Shown here in pieces: positions 1 to 10,100 of a DNA stretch of 57,160 nucleotides (position 1 is the first letter of the stretch; the number at the start of each line of letters is the position of its first letter). The notes beneath the pieces were generated by a model. The model was not told where the DNA came from and did not search any database. It saw nothing but the letters and a program-made list of their open reading frames with translations. Location: the NCBI GenBank assembly GCA_020426515.1, contig JAGQPW010000017.1:1-57160 (forward strand), read 5' to 3'. The position numbers and the translations under genes were made by a program. The DNA is from Planctomycetaceae bacterium. Lineage in GTDB: Bacteria; Planctomycetota; Planctomycetia; Planctomycetales; Planctomycetaceae.

Positions 1-214
1 AACGGGCGCCGGTGATCAGCACCCACAAGATGCCTTCCAGACACTTACGTGATGGAATCCACGGGCGTCCGCCACGCGTGCCGACGGGTGGATCGGGGAA
101 CAGGTCCGCGATCGCAAGCCATTGGGAATCCGAGAGAAATGGTTTCGGGGCCGTCCTGGACCCTGTCGTATTCGGCCGCCGGCGTGGCGGCCACTTCGAC
201 AGGGTAATTCGCAT
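1..214 (-). mobile_element. IS5-family (DUF4096) transposase, N-terminal part, cut by window edge
   Basis: An open frame starts at ATG 214-212 (minus strand) behind a strong ribosome site (AAGGAGG, about five bases away) and runs off the left edge after 71 codons with no stop. The visible protein has the IS5/DUF4096 N-terminal pattern: a 'DSQWLAIADLFPDPP' stretch, then 'RGGRPW', then 'LEGILWVLITGAR', matching the family's 'eeW..i..llP ... GGRp ... lngIlyvlrTGc'. The DDE catalytic core would lie outside the window. The IS end should lie somewhere in 215-280, but I could not identify a terminal inverted repeat from one end alone. The element points away from the neighbouring P-type ATPase gene and lies directly against its damaged 5' end. 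The family call is firm; whether the element is intact cannot be seen. Confidence 0.8.
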
Positions 215-302
215 GAGATCCTCCTTGAGAAATCAGACGATGTCTCACGGAGCAATTCCCTTGCCAAACTGTTCAGTGCCGACCCAGTTGTGAAACTACC
301 TC

Positions 303-2774
303 ATGTTGGTGGATGAAGCCACGGCGATTCGCGCCGAGATTGAAGGGACTGCGACTTTCTTTTGTAGCAACAGATGTCGTGACACCTATCTCAAGGGCAA
401 TGCGGCCCACAACGCCCCAACGTCAATTTCCAGGAAAGCAGGTGATTCGTATACGTCCGATGGAGCTTCACCGTGTTGCTCGACATCGATGGAAACGGCG
501 CTGTCGGCAAGCAAACTTGCGAATGGCTACTACTGTCCAATGTGCTCTGATGTGCTCAGCGAACAATCGGGCAACTGTCCAAAATGCGGCATGGCACTGG
601 AGCCCGCCAAACCTCAGACACTCAAGCAAAAGAAGATCTACACCTGCCCGATGCACCCGGAAATCGAGCAGGACCGGCCGGGAACCTGCCCGAAATGCGG
701 TATGGAGTTGGAACCGAAATTCCTCGATGTCGAGGAAGAGGACGACCCCGAACTCCACAGCATGACACTACGATTCTGGGTGGGGGCTGCCTTGAGCGTA
801 CCAGTGTTTCTACTCGCCATGCTACCGATGATGAGTGTACCGGTCGACATTTGGATGGGAAAGACCGTCCACACTGGGCTGCAACTGATCCTCAGCACGC
901 CGGTGGTAATCTGGGCGGGGTGGCCGTTCTTTGTGCGGGGCTTCCAGTCTATCGCGACCTGGAAGCTCAACATGTTCACACTGATCGCCATCGGTACGGG
1001 AGCGGCTTACCTGTACAGCCTCTTTGCGGTTCTCTTCCCTGGCTTGCTGCCTAAAGACCTCAAGGTGAATGGACATGTCGAGGTCTACTTCGAGGCGGCA
1101 GCGGTCATCATCACACTGGTTCTGCTCGGTCAGGTCCTGGAACTCCGGGCCAGACGGCGCACAGGAAGCGCCATTCGGGAATTGCTCTCATTGGCTCCCC
1201 CGACCGCTCGTGTTGTGCGAGACGGCGAAGAACAGGAAGTCTCCCTGGATGCGGTCCAGAGTGGCGACATTCTTCGGGTTCGACCCGGAGAAAAAATCCC
1301 TGTGGACGGCAAAGTCATCGAAGGCAAAAGCTCCGTTGATGAGTCGATGATTACCGGCGAACCTGTACCGCTTCAAAAGCAATCCGGCGATGACGTCATC
1401 GGTGGCACGGTCAATCAAACCGGATCGTTTCTGATGGAGGCAGAGAAGGTTGGTGAGGAGACCGTTCTCTCTCAGATTGTGAACATGGTTGCTGACGCTC
1501 AACGGAGTCGAGCGCCGATCCAGCGGATTGCGGATGTCGTCGCCGGTTACTTCGTGCCTGCCGTGGTGGTCATTGCCATCATCACCTTCATTGTCTGGGC
1601 CGTGTTTCGTCCGAAGGAACCAGCACTGGCATGGGCCCTCGTCAATGCCGTGGCGGTTCTCATCATTGCCTGTCCTTGCGCACTTGGACTCGCCACACCG
1701 ATGTCGATCATGGTCGGCGTGGGCCGGGGAGCAAAGGAGGGGATCCTGATCAAAGACGCCACAGTTCTGGAAACTCTGGAGAAAGTAGATACCGTCGTCG
1801 TGGACAAGACCGGCACGCTGACTCAAGGGCGACCAAAGTTGACTGAGTGTGTTGCGGTAGACTCTGAATCAGAGGACGGCCTGCTCCGTATGGCGGCCAG
1901 CCTGGAGCAGCAGAGCGAGCATCCGCTGGCACACGCCGTCGTGCAGGGAGCCAAGGACCGCAACCTCGAACTCTCATCCGTCGATGATTTTGATTCGGTA
2001 ACAGGCGGCGGGGTTTACGGAACGGTGAATGGGAAGAAGGTGTTGATCGGAAAACGGTCTATCTTAAACGAACGCGGCGTGAGTAATCTCTCCGCGCTCG
2101 ACGACCGGGCGGATGAATTGCAGGGACAAGGCCGAACGGTCATGTACTTCGCTGTCCAAGATGAGTTTTCCGGGCTGGTTGCCGTTTCAGATCCCATCAA
2201 GGATTCGACACCCGAGGCGGTCAAAACGCTGCACGAGCTGGGTCTGCGGATTATCATGCTCACTGGCGACAATGAGAAGACGGCGAAGACAGTGGCTGAG
2301 AAACTGGGCATCGACGAGTTCGAGGCCGGCGTGCGACCAGAGGACAAGCACGAGCGAATCAGAGCGTTGAAAGCCAGTGGCCGTACGGTCGCTATGGCCG
2401 GCGATGGTATCAACGATGCACCCGCCCTGGCTGAGGCGGATGTCGGTATTGCCATGGGAACCGGGACGGATGTGGCGATCGAGTCGGCAGGCGTGACGTT
2501 GGTGAAAGGTGACTTACGCGGGATCGTCAAGGCGGTCAAGCTGAGCCGACTCACGATGCAGAACATCCGGCAAAATCTCTTCTTCGCTTTCATCTACAAC
2601 GCGATGGGAGTACCAATTGCCGCCGGGATTCTTTGTCCCGTCATGGGACTCTTGCTCAATCCAATGTTGGCTGCCGCCGCCATGAGTTTCAGTTCGGTGT
2701 CCGTCATCGCCAACGCCTTGCGGCTGTGTACGACACGGTTGAACGTGTCGTCTGGATTCGATCGCGAGTTGTAA
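303..2774 (+). CDS. copA: Cu+/Ag+-exporting P1B-1 ATPase with YHS-like and two HMBD metal-binding modules; 5' end disturbed
   Basis: Inner-membrane ATPase expected to move Cu(I)/Ag(I) out of the cytoplasm. The N-terminus has half a YHS domain ([12 protein letters not shown]), then two short heavy-metal-binding modules (YYCPMC...[10 protein letters not shown] and CPMHPEI...[10 protein letters not shown]). The core has the CPC transport motif (C457-P-C459), phosphorylation site DKTGT (D501), the SEHPLA motif of the N-domain and the GDGIND hinge. The last helices carry YN and MSFSS, the pattern of the Cu/Ag subgroup. At 823 aa it has the usual length. The start at 303 has no Shine-Dalgarno, and the first half of the YHS motif (DPV) is at 281-289 in another frame, with an in-frame stop at 291. 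The 5' end has therefore been shifted or replaced, possibly with the IS insertion. True initiation is uncertain; the catalytic core is intact. Confidence 0.9.
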   Translation: MLVDEATAIRAEIEGTATFFCSNRCRDTYLKGNAAHNAPTSISRKAGDSYTSDGASPCCSTSMETALSASKLANGYYCPMCSDVLSEQSGNCPKCGMALEPAKPQTLKQKKIYTCPMHPEIEQDRPGTCPKCGMELEPKFLDVEEEDDPELHSMTLRFWVGAALSVPVFLLAMLPMMSVPVDIWMGKTVHTGLQLILSTPVVIWAGWPFFVRGFQSIATWKLNMFTLIAIGTGAAYLYSLFAVLFPGLLPKDLKVNGHVEVYFEAAAVIITLVLLGQVLELRARRRTGSAIRELLSLAPPTARVVRDGEEQEVSLDAVQSGDILRVRPGEKIPVDGKVIEGKSSVDESMITGEPVPLQKQSGDDVIGGTVNQTGSFLMEAEKVGEETVLSQIVNMVADAQRSRAPIQRIADVVAGYFVPAVVVIAIITFIVWAVFRPKEPALAWALVNAVAVLIIACPCALGLATPMSIMVGVGRGAKEGILIKDATVLETLEKVDTVVVDKTGTLTQGRPKLTECVAVDSESEDGLLRMAASLEQQSEHPLAHAVVQGAKDRNLELSSVDDFDSVTGGGVYGTVNGKKVLIGKRSILNERGVSNLSALDDRADELQGQGRTVMYFAVQDEFSGLVAVSDPIKDSTPEAVKTLHELGLRIIMLTGDNEKTAKTVAEKLGIDEFEAGVRPEDKHERIRALKASGRTVAMAGDGINDAPALAEADVGIAMGTGTDVAIESAGVTLVKGDLRGIVKAVKLSRLTMQNIRQNLFFAFIYNAMGVPIAAGILCPVMGLLLNPMLAAAAMSFSSVSVIANALRLCTTRLNVSSGFDREL

Positions 2775-3051
2775 CTCTTTTAATAGCTTGGCGCCCTCGT
2801 TCGGATAGACAACAGATTTCATCAACTGAATGATATCGGCCTGCGACCAGTGGTCATCTGTTTGCAGTGTTCAGATTCACTCGCAGTCCTTGGTTTTCGT
2901 GGCGTGAATCACAATGGCAGGACAGTATGTTCTCACCTCATTGGGCCATCGGCACGCGAATTGCTCTGCAGTTGCATTGACGGAACATTGATGCTCCGGC
3001 ATTTGCGACTGGACGTCTTTTCAAGACTCATATGGAACCAGGGAGCGATCA

Positions 3052-3729
3052 ATGATTCGCATGATTTCAACTGCGGTAACTTCTACGGTGGCACTGTGCA
3101 TGGTGGCTGTGACCGCAGCCGCTAATGATGGCTTGCCTTCCTATCCAACTGCGGGATGCGGCTGTTCAACGAGCGGCCGATACTATGGTGCCTACGCCTA
3201 CCCAAGTCAGTATCCGCCCGCTGGTGGCTGCGCGACCGGCACCTGCGGAAGCGGAGGTTACGGGAACCAGTTCAACCCGGCTCCTTTTGATGCTCGGGGG
3301 AATGTCGTCACCCCTGTTCAGGGCGGTTATTCGCCCCGTGACTTCAATGCTGGATCATCCGGCCCATTCTACGGTTCCCCTTCGCCTTACAATGATGGCC
3401 TGAGCCGTCAGCCAAACGTCAACAACGTGCCAGCATTCGGTTCCAGTCAATTCTTTCCAACCGCGCCGCCAGCCGTTCAGTCTCCAACGATTCCTGCCGG
3501 GATGGAGGGCGTTGCCCAACTCTCGCCAGCCGATCAAGTGGCAGCATTGCAGCAGCGGACATGCCTCGTTACGCAGGAGCCGTTGGGCTCTATGGGCAAA
3601 CCGATTCGCGTCTCCGTCGCCGCGAGGTCGACCTTCGTCTGCTGTGAAGGCTGTATTTCCGCCCTCCAGCGCAATCCTCAGAAGTACCTTCAGGGAGCAT
3701 CGCGATCGAATGCCGTAATTCGGCGATAG
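3052..3729 (+). CDS. Exported Gly/Pro/Tyr-rich protein with C-terminal C-x-V...CC-x-GC domain
   Basis: 225 aa, starting behind a GGAG ribosome site. The first ~25 residues look like a signal peptide. A low-complexity Gly/Pro/Tyr/Ser middle follows, with several Cys (GCGCS, GCATGTCG). The last ~60 residues form a compact domain: C171-L-V-T, then LGSMGKP, then C197-C198-x-G-C201 and a final NPQKYL. The same domain occurs in the CusB-like adaptor at 5137, twice in the protein at 10760, and in the lipoprotein at 33350. The Cys spacing suggests metal binding in the periplasm, and the location inside a Cu/Ag efflux locus supports that. I do not recognise a named family; the domain resembles YHS/TRASH modules in size and Cys use only. 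Function is inferred. Confidence 0.75.
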   Translation: MIRMISTAVTSTVALCMVAVTAAANDGLPSYPTAGCGCSTSGRYYGAYAYPSQYPPAGGCATGTCGSGGYGNQFNPAPFDARGNVVTPVQGGYSPRDFNAGSSGPFYGSPSPYNDGLSRQPNVNNVPAFGSSQFFPTAPPAVQSPTIPAGMEGVAQLSPADQVAALQQRTCLVTQEPLGSMGKPIRVSVAARSTFVCCEGCISALQRNPQKYLQGASRSNAVIRR

Positions 3730-3762
3730 CGTCACCACCTGCAGGCGAATCCAGAGTGCCCA

Positions 3763-3804
3763 GCGGGAAGTGTGCAATGCAGATTGGCATTGCTCACTTC
3801 CTGC
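3763..3804. terminator. Strong hairpin downstream of the 3052 gene
   Basis: A stem of about 18 bp begins 33 bases after the stop codon. Arms 3766-3780 and 3787-3801 pair with a single T-T mismatch around a six-base loop, and three further pairs (one G-T) extend it outward to 3763-3804. No clear T-run follows, so it is not a textbook intrinsic terminator. It could terminate or stabilise the transcript of the upstream gene, or act in both directions. Confidence 0.5.
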
Positions 3805-3985
3805 GATGCCTCTACGCTTCCGCCGCCGCTACCGAGTTTTGACTTAAGGCAAATGCTTGCGTGCTCTGCCGAAGTCGTAAATTCTCGGGAATACTTGCGT
3901 GTTTCTGAATTCGGACGGCAGTGCAATCGCGATCATGCCGATGATTGTGAGCGGACTTTTCTGTGAGGGAGAGTGAATCGGAACC

Positions 3986-4411
3986 ATGTCGACGACGACG
4001 TACATCGCCGCAAAACTGCTGATCTGGCTCGCAGCCATGTCGGTTCCCGTGCAGGGAATGCCTGTGGGGACGTGCGGTTGTACGACGAGTCGGACAGGCT
4101 GTTCTGTTGGAGAGTCGGGCGAGCACAGCTGCTGCTCATCCGGCAACTCATGTTGTGGTCGCGGCGAACAATGCACGTGTGGAGCCGATTGCCAGTGCGG
4201 CAAGCAGCAGCACCAGAAGCCGATTGCACCAGCCCCGGTTGAGGATTCCCAGTCTGTTGAGAAGTTGCTCACCACCACCGCCGCTGCAGCCAATGCGGTC
4301 GTGACAATCTCGATCCGGCACTGCTCTGCCGGATTTCCGCAAGCCGATTATGAGCTGAATGCAGTCGCTGCGCTCGATCGCTGTCTCTCTCTCTGCCGCC
4401 TCACCATATAG
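3986..4411 (+). CDS. Small exported Cys-rich protein (likely metal binding)
   Basis: 141 aa. Residues 4-26 form a hydrophobic signal-like segment. The next ~50 residues hold a dense Cys cluster (GTCGCTT, HSCCSSGNSCCG, QCTCGADCQCG) followed by a Gln/His/Pro stretch. The C-terminal half is ordinary in composition and ends with a Cys-containing 'CLSLCRLT'. The pattern repeats in the next gene (4573): exported N-terminus, Cys cluster, Pro/Gln linker, and a C-terminus ending in 'LCR..T', so the two are probably tandem paralogues. The position between a Cu ATPase and a CusBAC pump suggests periplasmic Cu/Ag binding. No named family is recognised. A weak purine-rich ribosome site (GAGGGAGAG) lies somewhat far upstream of the start. 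Confidence 0.65.
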   Translation: MSTTTYIAAKLLIWLAAMSVPVQGMPVGTCGCTTSRTGCSVGESGEHSCCSSGNSCCGRGEQCTCGADCQCGKQQHQKPIAPAPVEDSQSVEKLLTTTAAAANAVVTISIRHCSAGFPQADYELNAVAALDRCLSLCRLTI

Positions 4412-4572
4412 ACTGGCGCTCGCTTTGCGCGCCGTTCCGGCTTGGTCTGAATCCGGGTCGGTCGTGAGGTCTGAACAAGGCTGGCCCGGCAAAGAACCCG
4501 CCGTGGCAAGAATAGCGCTTGACGGACCTGAGTTGGAGCAAGAGAATCTAAGTGAGTTCAACTGGAAGTGGT

Positions 4573-4980
4573 ATGTTTCGTTCCCTCTCAAAGCTTTGTT
4601 CGCTGCTGCTGATCGCTGCGACGCTCGTGATGAGCGTCGTTCCTGCTGTCGGTTTTTGCGCGGCTCAGGAGTTTTGTTGGGGGGAAACGGCTGCGTGTTG
4701 CTGCAATGCGATGGTTTTGAAGTCGTCGCATTCCTGTTGCACGGAGTCGGCGGAAGCACACGTCTGCCGCTGCACGGTTGGCCAAGAGCGTCCCGCTGTT
4801 CCTCAGGAGCAGCGGAATTCGGACGAGCGATTCGAGGTCCGCATTTTAAGTTGTGCGGTCTCCTACGTACCATCACTCGATGACGAGCAGAACGTTCGCC
4901 GATCATCGGACGCTCCACACGCTTGCCTCTCACACTCCACGCTCAGGCATCTGGCTATTCTCTGCCGCTGGCAGACTTAG
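4573..4980 (+). CDS. Small exported Cys-rich protein, tandem paralogue of the 3986 gene
   Basis: 135 aa from ATG 4573. This start is chosen over one 21 bases upstream because it has GGAAG at good spacing and begins the signal peptide exactly (MFRSLSKLCSLLLIAATLV). After the signal come FCAAQEFCW, ACCCN, HSCC and HVCRC clusters, a Pro/Gln linker, and a C-terminal half ending in 'LAILCRWQT'. Architecture and ending match the preceding gene. It is probably a periplasmic metal-binding protein of the efflux locus, but no characterised family is recognised and the role is inferred from Cys content and context. Confidence 0.65.
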   Translation: MFRSLSKLCSLLLIAATLVMSVVPAVGFCAAQEFCWGETAACCCNAMVLKSSHSCCTESAEAHVCRCTVGQERPAVPQEQRNSDERFEVRILSCAVSYVPSLDDEQNVRRSSDAPHACLSHSTLRHLAILCRWQT

Positions 4981-5136
4981 GGCCGCTGCTTTCGCCTGAT
5001 TGCGCGCACGGAATTCGCACTACTTGCGAATTCATGTCCTGCGCCCTTCTCTCGTCCTGTCGGGAACTCTGCTTGCACCCTCCATCCACATGGGCGCACA
5101 GAACTCCGTGTTTCGTGGAGCATATTCGAGATTCTC

Positions 5137-7158
5137 ATGAACCCATCGAATTCAAATCAATTGAGCGAGTCGGCCAAGAGCGACTCCACGACGGAAGCGT
5201 TCCCAAATCCCGAGACGCAGACTGTCAATGAGGCATCCTCGCATCCGGGTTTGTCTCGAAGCGAAACGCAGCGCTGGTGGATCAAGTTGTTCCTCCAGCC
5301 GATGTTGTTTCTCATCTGCGGCGCGACCCTGTTGACTGGCTTGGGAGTCGCTCAACGCATGGGCTGGATCGCCCGAGGGCGTGGTGTCGCCGATCATGGA
5401 CACAGCCACAGCGCCGCTGCGAACACCAAGTACATCTGCCCGATGATGTGCACACCACCACAAGCCGAACCTGGTCGATGTCCCGTGTGTGCCATGGAGC
5501 TGGTGCCTGCCGCCTCCGGAGGAGCGATATCGGATGGTCGATCCATTCAACTCGATCCTGCGGCGCGGCGTGTCGCCCACATTCAAACCGTTGCTGTGCA
5601 GTCGATGCCCATGACACGCACGATCCGCAGTGTTGGCCGATTGAGCTACGACGAAGGCACGATGAAGACCATCTCAGGCTATGTTGATGGCCGGATTGAG
5701 AAGCTGTATGCCGATTTTACGGGAGTCGTGGTGAATGAAGGTGACCATCTCGCCTTGGTGTATTCGCCACGACTTTATTCCGCTCAAGTCGAATTGCTGC
5801 TCGCGAGAAAGGCTCGTGAGGGAAGCCGAACGACAACGTTGGCACGAGTGGCGGAGTCCAACCTCGAGCTCTATGACAGCGCGCGTCAGCGAGTCATCGA
5901 GTTAGGAATGACAGCGCAGCAAGTTGACGACCTGGAGCGATCCGGAAAGGCCGATAGCCGTTTGCATCTGTGTGCGCCCATCAGCGGCACCGTCATCGAG
6001 AAACGAGCCACTGAAGGCCAGTACATCAAAGAGGGGGACGTGATTTATCAGTTGGCGGACCTTTCAACACTGTGGCTGATGCTGGAACTGTATCCAGAAG
6101 ATGCCGCCGTGATTCGCTATGGTCAGAAGGTCCAAGCTGAAGTCCAGTCGCTGCCTGGTCGACGTGTTGAAGGTCGAGTCGCCTTTATCGATCCCAACGT
6201 CGATCCGCAAACGAGGACAGTTGGTGTCCGTGTCGTGTTGTCCAACGAACGCGGACGACTGCGAGTCGGCGATTTCGCCAAGGCCGTGATCGATATACCG
6301 CTGGTTGGTGGCGAGGGGCTGGTCTACGACCCCGAACTTACGAACCGGTGGGTGAGCCCCCGGCATCCGCAGATTGTTGTCGATGGTCCAGGGAAATGCC
6401 CAATCTGCGGCATCAATCTCGTTCCGGCAAACGAACTCGGTTTCACCGATAACGCTGACATGAGTGCAGCAGTTCTGGTGGTGCCGCGTAACGCGGTGTT
6501 GATGGCCGGAAACAACAGTGTGGTTTATGTCGAAACGGATCCCGGACGATTTGAAATCCGGCGCGTTGTCCTAGGGCCTCACTGCGGCGACCAAATTGTC
6601 ATTCGCCAGGGACTACTTGATGGAGAACAAGTCGCTACGCGAGGCAATTTCCTGATTGATTCGCAAATGCAATTGACGGGCAACCCGTCATTGATCGATC
6701 CGACAAGGGCGATTCCCAGTACAGACGAGGAACTCACACCAGTCATGATGGCCGCATTGAATGAGCTGCGGCCCGAAGACCGGCGGATTGCCGAAGTGCA
6801 GAGAACCTGTCCGGTGACCGACATGCTCTTGGGAACGATGGGGACACCGGTGCGAATGGAAGTTCACGGGCAATCGATCTTGATCTGTTGCTCAGGTTGT
6901 GAGGAAAGACTTCGCGGAGATCCAAAGAAGTATCTCACGAAGCTCGCCAGCCAACACAGCGGTGGCACGTCGGCGGTGGTTGATGGCCTCCCACCGATGG
7001 GGGAATTCCGGTTGGAACTGCCCCCCGCCGGTGACTTCAGCGCGCCTCCCCCGGGCGACTTCAATCTGCCGGAGCCTGAAGAAACGGAGCCTGCGGAACG
7101 AACTCACGGCCCCACCGCAAGTCAAAGTGCCTCTGGTGAAACGCAGGTGCTTCGATGA
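5137..7158 (+). CDS. cusB: CusB-like RND periplasmic adaptor with two HMBD modules and a C-terminal CC-x-GC domain
   Basis: 673 aa adaptor linking an inner-membrane RND pump to an outer-membrane channel. One transmembrane anchor lies around residues 50-70, followed by a His-rich linker. A first heavy-metal-binding module (YICPMM...CPVCAMELVP) precedes the barrel-sandwich and beta-barrel core, and a second (SPRHPQI...CPICGINLVP) is inserted before the membrane-proximal part. Near the C-terminus is the recurring domain: C558-P-V-T, LGTMGTP, C584-C585-S-G-C588, DPKKYL. The tail is Pro/Glu-rich with repeated 'GDF' and 'GEF' units. Typical CusB proteins have ~400 residues, so the metal-binding additions are substantial. 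The stop overlaps the start of cusA (ATGA at 7155), so the two are translationally coupled. Confidence 0.9.
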   Translation: MNPSNSNQLSESAKSDSTTEAFPNPETQTVNEASSHPGLSRSETQRWWIKLFLQPMLFLICGATLLTGLGVAQRMGWIARGRGVADHGHSHSAAANTKYICPMMCTPPQAEPGRCPVCAMELVPAASGGAISDGRSIQLDPAARRVAHIQTVAVQSMPMTRTIRSVGRLSYDEGTMKTISGYVDGRIEKLYADFTGVVVNEGDHLALVYSPRLYSAQVELLLARKAREGSRTTTLARVAESNLELYDSARQRVIELGMTAQQVDDLERSGKADSRLHLCAPISGTVIEKRATEGQYIKEGDVIYQLADLSTLWLMLELYPEDAAVIRYGQKVQAEVQSLPGRRVEGRVAFIDPNVDPQTRTVGVRVVLSNERGRLRVGDFAKAVIDIPLVGGEGLVYDPELTNRWVSPRHPQIVVDGPGKCPICGINLVPANELGFTDNADMSAAVLVVPRNAVLMAGNNSVVYVETDPGRFEIRRVVLGPHCGDQIVIRQGLLDGEQVATRGNFLIDSQMQLTGNPSLIDPTRAIPSTDEELTPVMMAALNELRPEDRRIAEVQRTCPVTDMLLGTMGTPVRMEVHGQSILICCSGCEERLRGDPKKYLTKLASQHSGGTSAVVDGLPPMGEFRLELPPAGDFSAPPPGDFNLPEPEETEPAERTHGPTASQSASGETQVLR

Positions 7159-10100
7159 TCAACGCCATCCTCAATTTCTGCGTTCGTGAACGACTGGTGG
7201 TGTTGCTGGTATCCGTCGCCTTGATTGCATTCGGCTGGTATTCCACCAAAAAAGTCCCGCTGGATGCGATCCCCAACGTCGGGGAAAACCAGGTCATCGT
7301 GTTGACAGAATGGCCTGGACGATCCCCCAAAGACATGGAAGATCAGGTCACCTATCCCCTGTCGATTGCGCTGCAGGCAGTGCCTGGATCGAAGAGTGTG
7401 CGTGGCAAGAGTATGTTCGGATTCAGCTTCGTACAGGTCACGTTTGACGACAGCATCGACTTCTACTGGGCGAGATCGCGCGTCGCTGAGCAACTGACGA
7501 CGGTGTCGGGAAAACTCCCGATAGGGGTGACACCACAACTCGCGCCCGACGCTACCGCTCTTGGACAGATTTACTACTACGTTCTTGAACCGCCGCCCGG
7601 GATGGACCTGGCGGAACTGCGTTCCAAGCAGGATTTCTTTGTCAAGTACGCTCTGCAATCCGTGGATGGAGTCGCCGAAGTCGCGTCGATTGGCGGCTAC
7701 GTGAAGCAGTACCAGATCGATGTCGATCCGGATGAACTCCGATATCACGACATTCCGCTCAGCCAGGTGATTGATGCCGTGAAGGCATCGAACATCGATG
7801 TTGGCGCAAAGACCGTCGAGACGGGCGGAATGGAGTTCATCGTTCGGGGAAAAGGATTTATTGGTTCTGGGAAGACCGAGTCACAAACGATCGAACAGAT
7901 CAACAACACGGTGATTCTAACACGAGAAGGCATTCCGGTGCGCGTCTCCGACGTAGCGCAGGTGCAGACCGGTCCGGCGTTCCGTCGCGGTGCATTGGAT
8001 TTCAACGGACAGGAGGCCGTAGGCGGTGTCGTCATCATGCGCCATGGTGAGAACCCGCGCGATGTCATCGAAAGGGTCAAGGCAAAGATCGCTGCGCTGG
8101 AACCGGAACTAGACGGAATCAAAGTCCTCGGGGTGTATGACCGGACCGGTTTGATTGATGAAACGATTGGCACATTGACGGAAGCGCTGGGGCAGGAAAC
8201 GTTGATCACGATCGTCATTGTGGTGCTGTTCCTGCTGCACGTTCGGGCGAGTCTGATCATCGCGATCACGTTGCCAATGGCGGTGTTGATGTCATTCGCC
8301 GCCATGAAAGTCTTTGGCGTCGATGCCAACATCATGTCACTGGCTGGCATCGCGATCGCCATCGGGACCATGGTCGACATGGGGATCATTGTGCTGGAAA
8401 ACATCTACGACTCTCTGGCGGAATGGGAGCAGCAGCCGCAATCAAAATCGGCCAGATCGCGGGAGCGACAACGGATCGAAGTTATCTGCCAGGCCGCTGG
8501 CGAAGTAGTTCCTGCCGTCATGACTGCGGTGAGCACCACGATCGTCAGTTTTCTCCCGGTATTCTTTCTCACTGGCCGCGACTACAAACTGTTTGCACCT
8601 TTGGCATGGACAAAGACATTCGCTTTGGCTGCCAGCTTGATCGTGGCTGTCACTGTCGTTCCGATGCTAGCCCGCACGTTTCTACGAAGTTCGCAGCGAT
8701 CTAATTTTGTCAGTTGGCTGGCTGGTCTTGGTATGGCGACGTTGCTGGCTGGCCTCTCCTGGTTCGTGTGGCACGATCATCTGGAGGAATGGGCATTCGT
8801 GACTCCGGAATGGGGAACTGCTCTCGCTGGAGTCGTGGGCTTCGTTTCCGGATGGCTGATGATGCGAGAAAAAATCCGGCCGATGGAGGAAAACCCCACG
8901 AGCCGGTTCACGCGTTGGCTTTATGCAGGCCGCCTGCGACTGGCGTTGAACCACAAGGTCCTGATGCTCTCGTTTCCTGCTGCAATCTTTGTACTGGGTC
9001 TCGGGGCGTGGTTCGGTCTGCCAACAGTCTTGCGGCCTCTGGAATCCGTCGCGGCCGTCTTCGGCGCGGACCTGAACGAAGTACCAGGATATGTCGATGC
9101 CAAGCACACGTTTACTGGCCTGAAATCAGACGACTGGATTGCACTCGATGAGGGCAGCTGGTTTTACATGCCCAGCCTGTATCCTGCCGCCAGTTTCAAT
9201 CAAATCGTCGAAGTCCTGCAGTCCCAGGACGTGCTGATTAAGGGCATCCCGGAAGTGGAAAATGTGCTGGGCAAGATCGGACGCATCGACTCGGCCCTTG
9301 ACCCGGCGCCAGCCGCGATGGTTGAAACCTATGTCATGCTCAAGCCGAAAGATCAATGGCGTCCGGACATGACGGAGCGGAAGATTTGGGATGAAATCAA
9401 CGCAGTCGCCACTCTCCCAGGTGTGACGCCGGCATCCCCGTTGCAGCCGATCGAGGGACGCGTCGTGATGCTTCAGGCAGGGATCAAGGCATCGATGGCA
9501 GTCCGTATTTATGGTGACTCTCTGGAAGGACTCGGAAACGCTGCCAAGGCGGTTGCCGCCCAGTTGAAGCAGCACCCCATGGTCAATGCCGGGACGGTGA
9601 ATCCGGACATCGTGATGGGCAAGCCCTATTACGAGTTCGAAGTTGACCGTGAGGAAGCTGCCCGGTACGGCATGACAACGATGATGGTCAATCAAGTGGT
9701 CTCCGCTGGATTGGGAGGTGTCGACGTCACGACCACCGTGGAAGGACGCGAGCGATATCCCATTCAAGTGCGGTTCTCGCGCGATGTTCGAGAACGCATA
9801 GGCGACCTGCCGCAGGTCCCAGTGGTCACCCACACCGGCGACGTTGTTCCACTCGAACGATTGGCTGGTGTTTCGACGACCTGGGGCCCCGGGATGGTCA
9901 ACAGCGAAGACTCCCGACTCGTCGCCCACGTCATGTTCTCGCCGTCGGGTGCAGGCGATTTGGAAACAGTTTCCGCCGTCATGGAGAGCTTGCGCGCCGC
10001 AAGGGAGAACGGTGCGCTCGAGTTTCCTGACGGAAACTTTGAACTCCAGGCTGTGGGTTCGTTTCAGAATCAGATCGAGGCCAACGAGCGATTGATGTGG

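Noticed and set aside
2850..3125. 91-codon plus-strand frame between copA and the 3052 gene
   Set aside because: No ribosome site, no recognisable content, and it runs into the start of a better supported gene.
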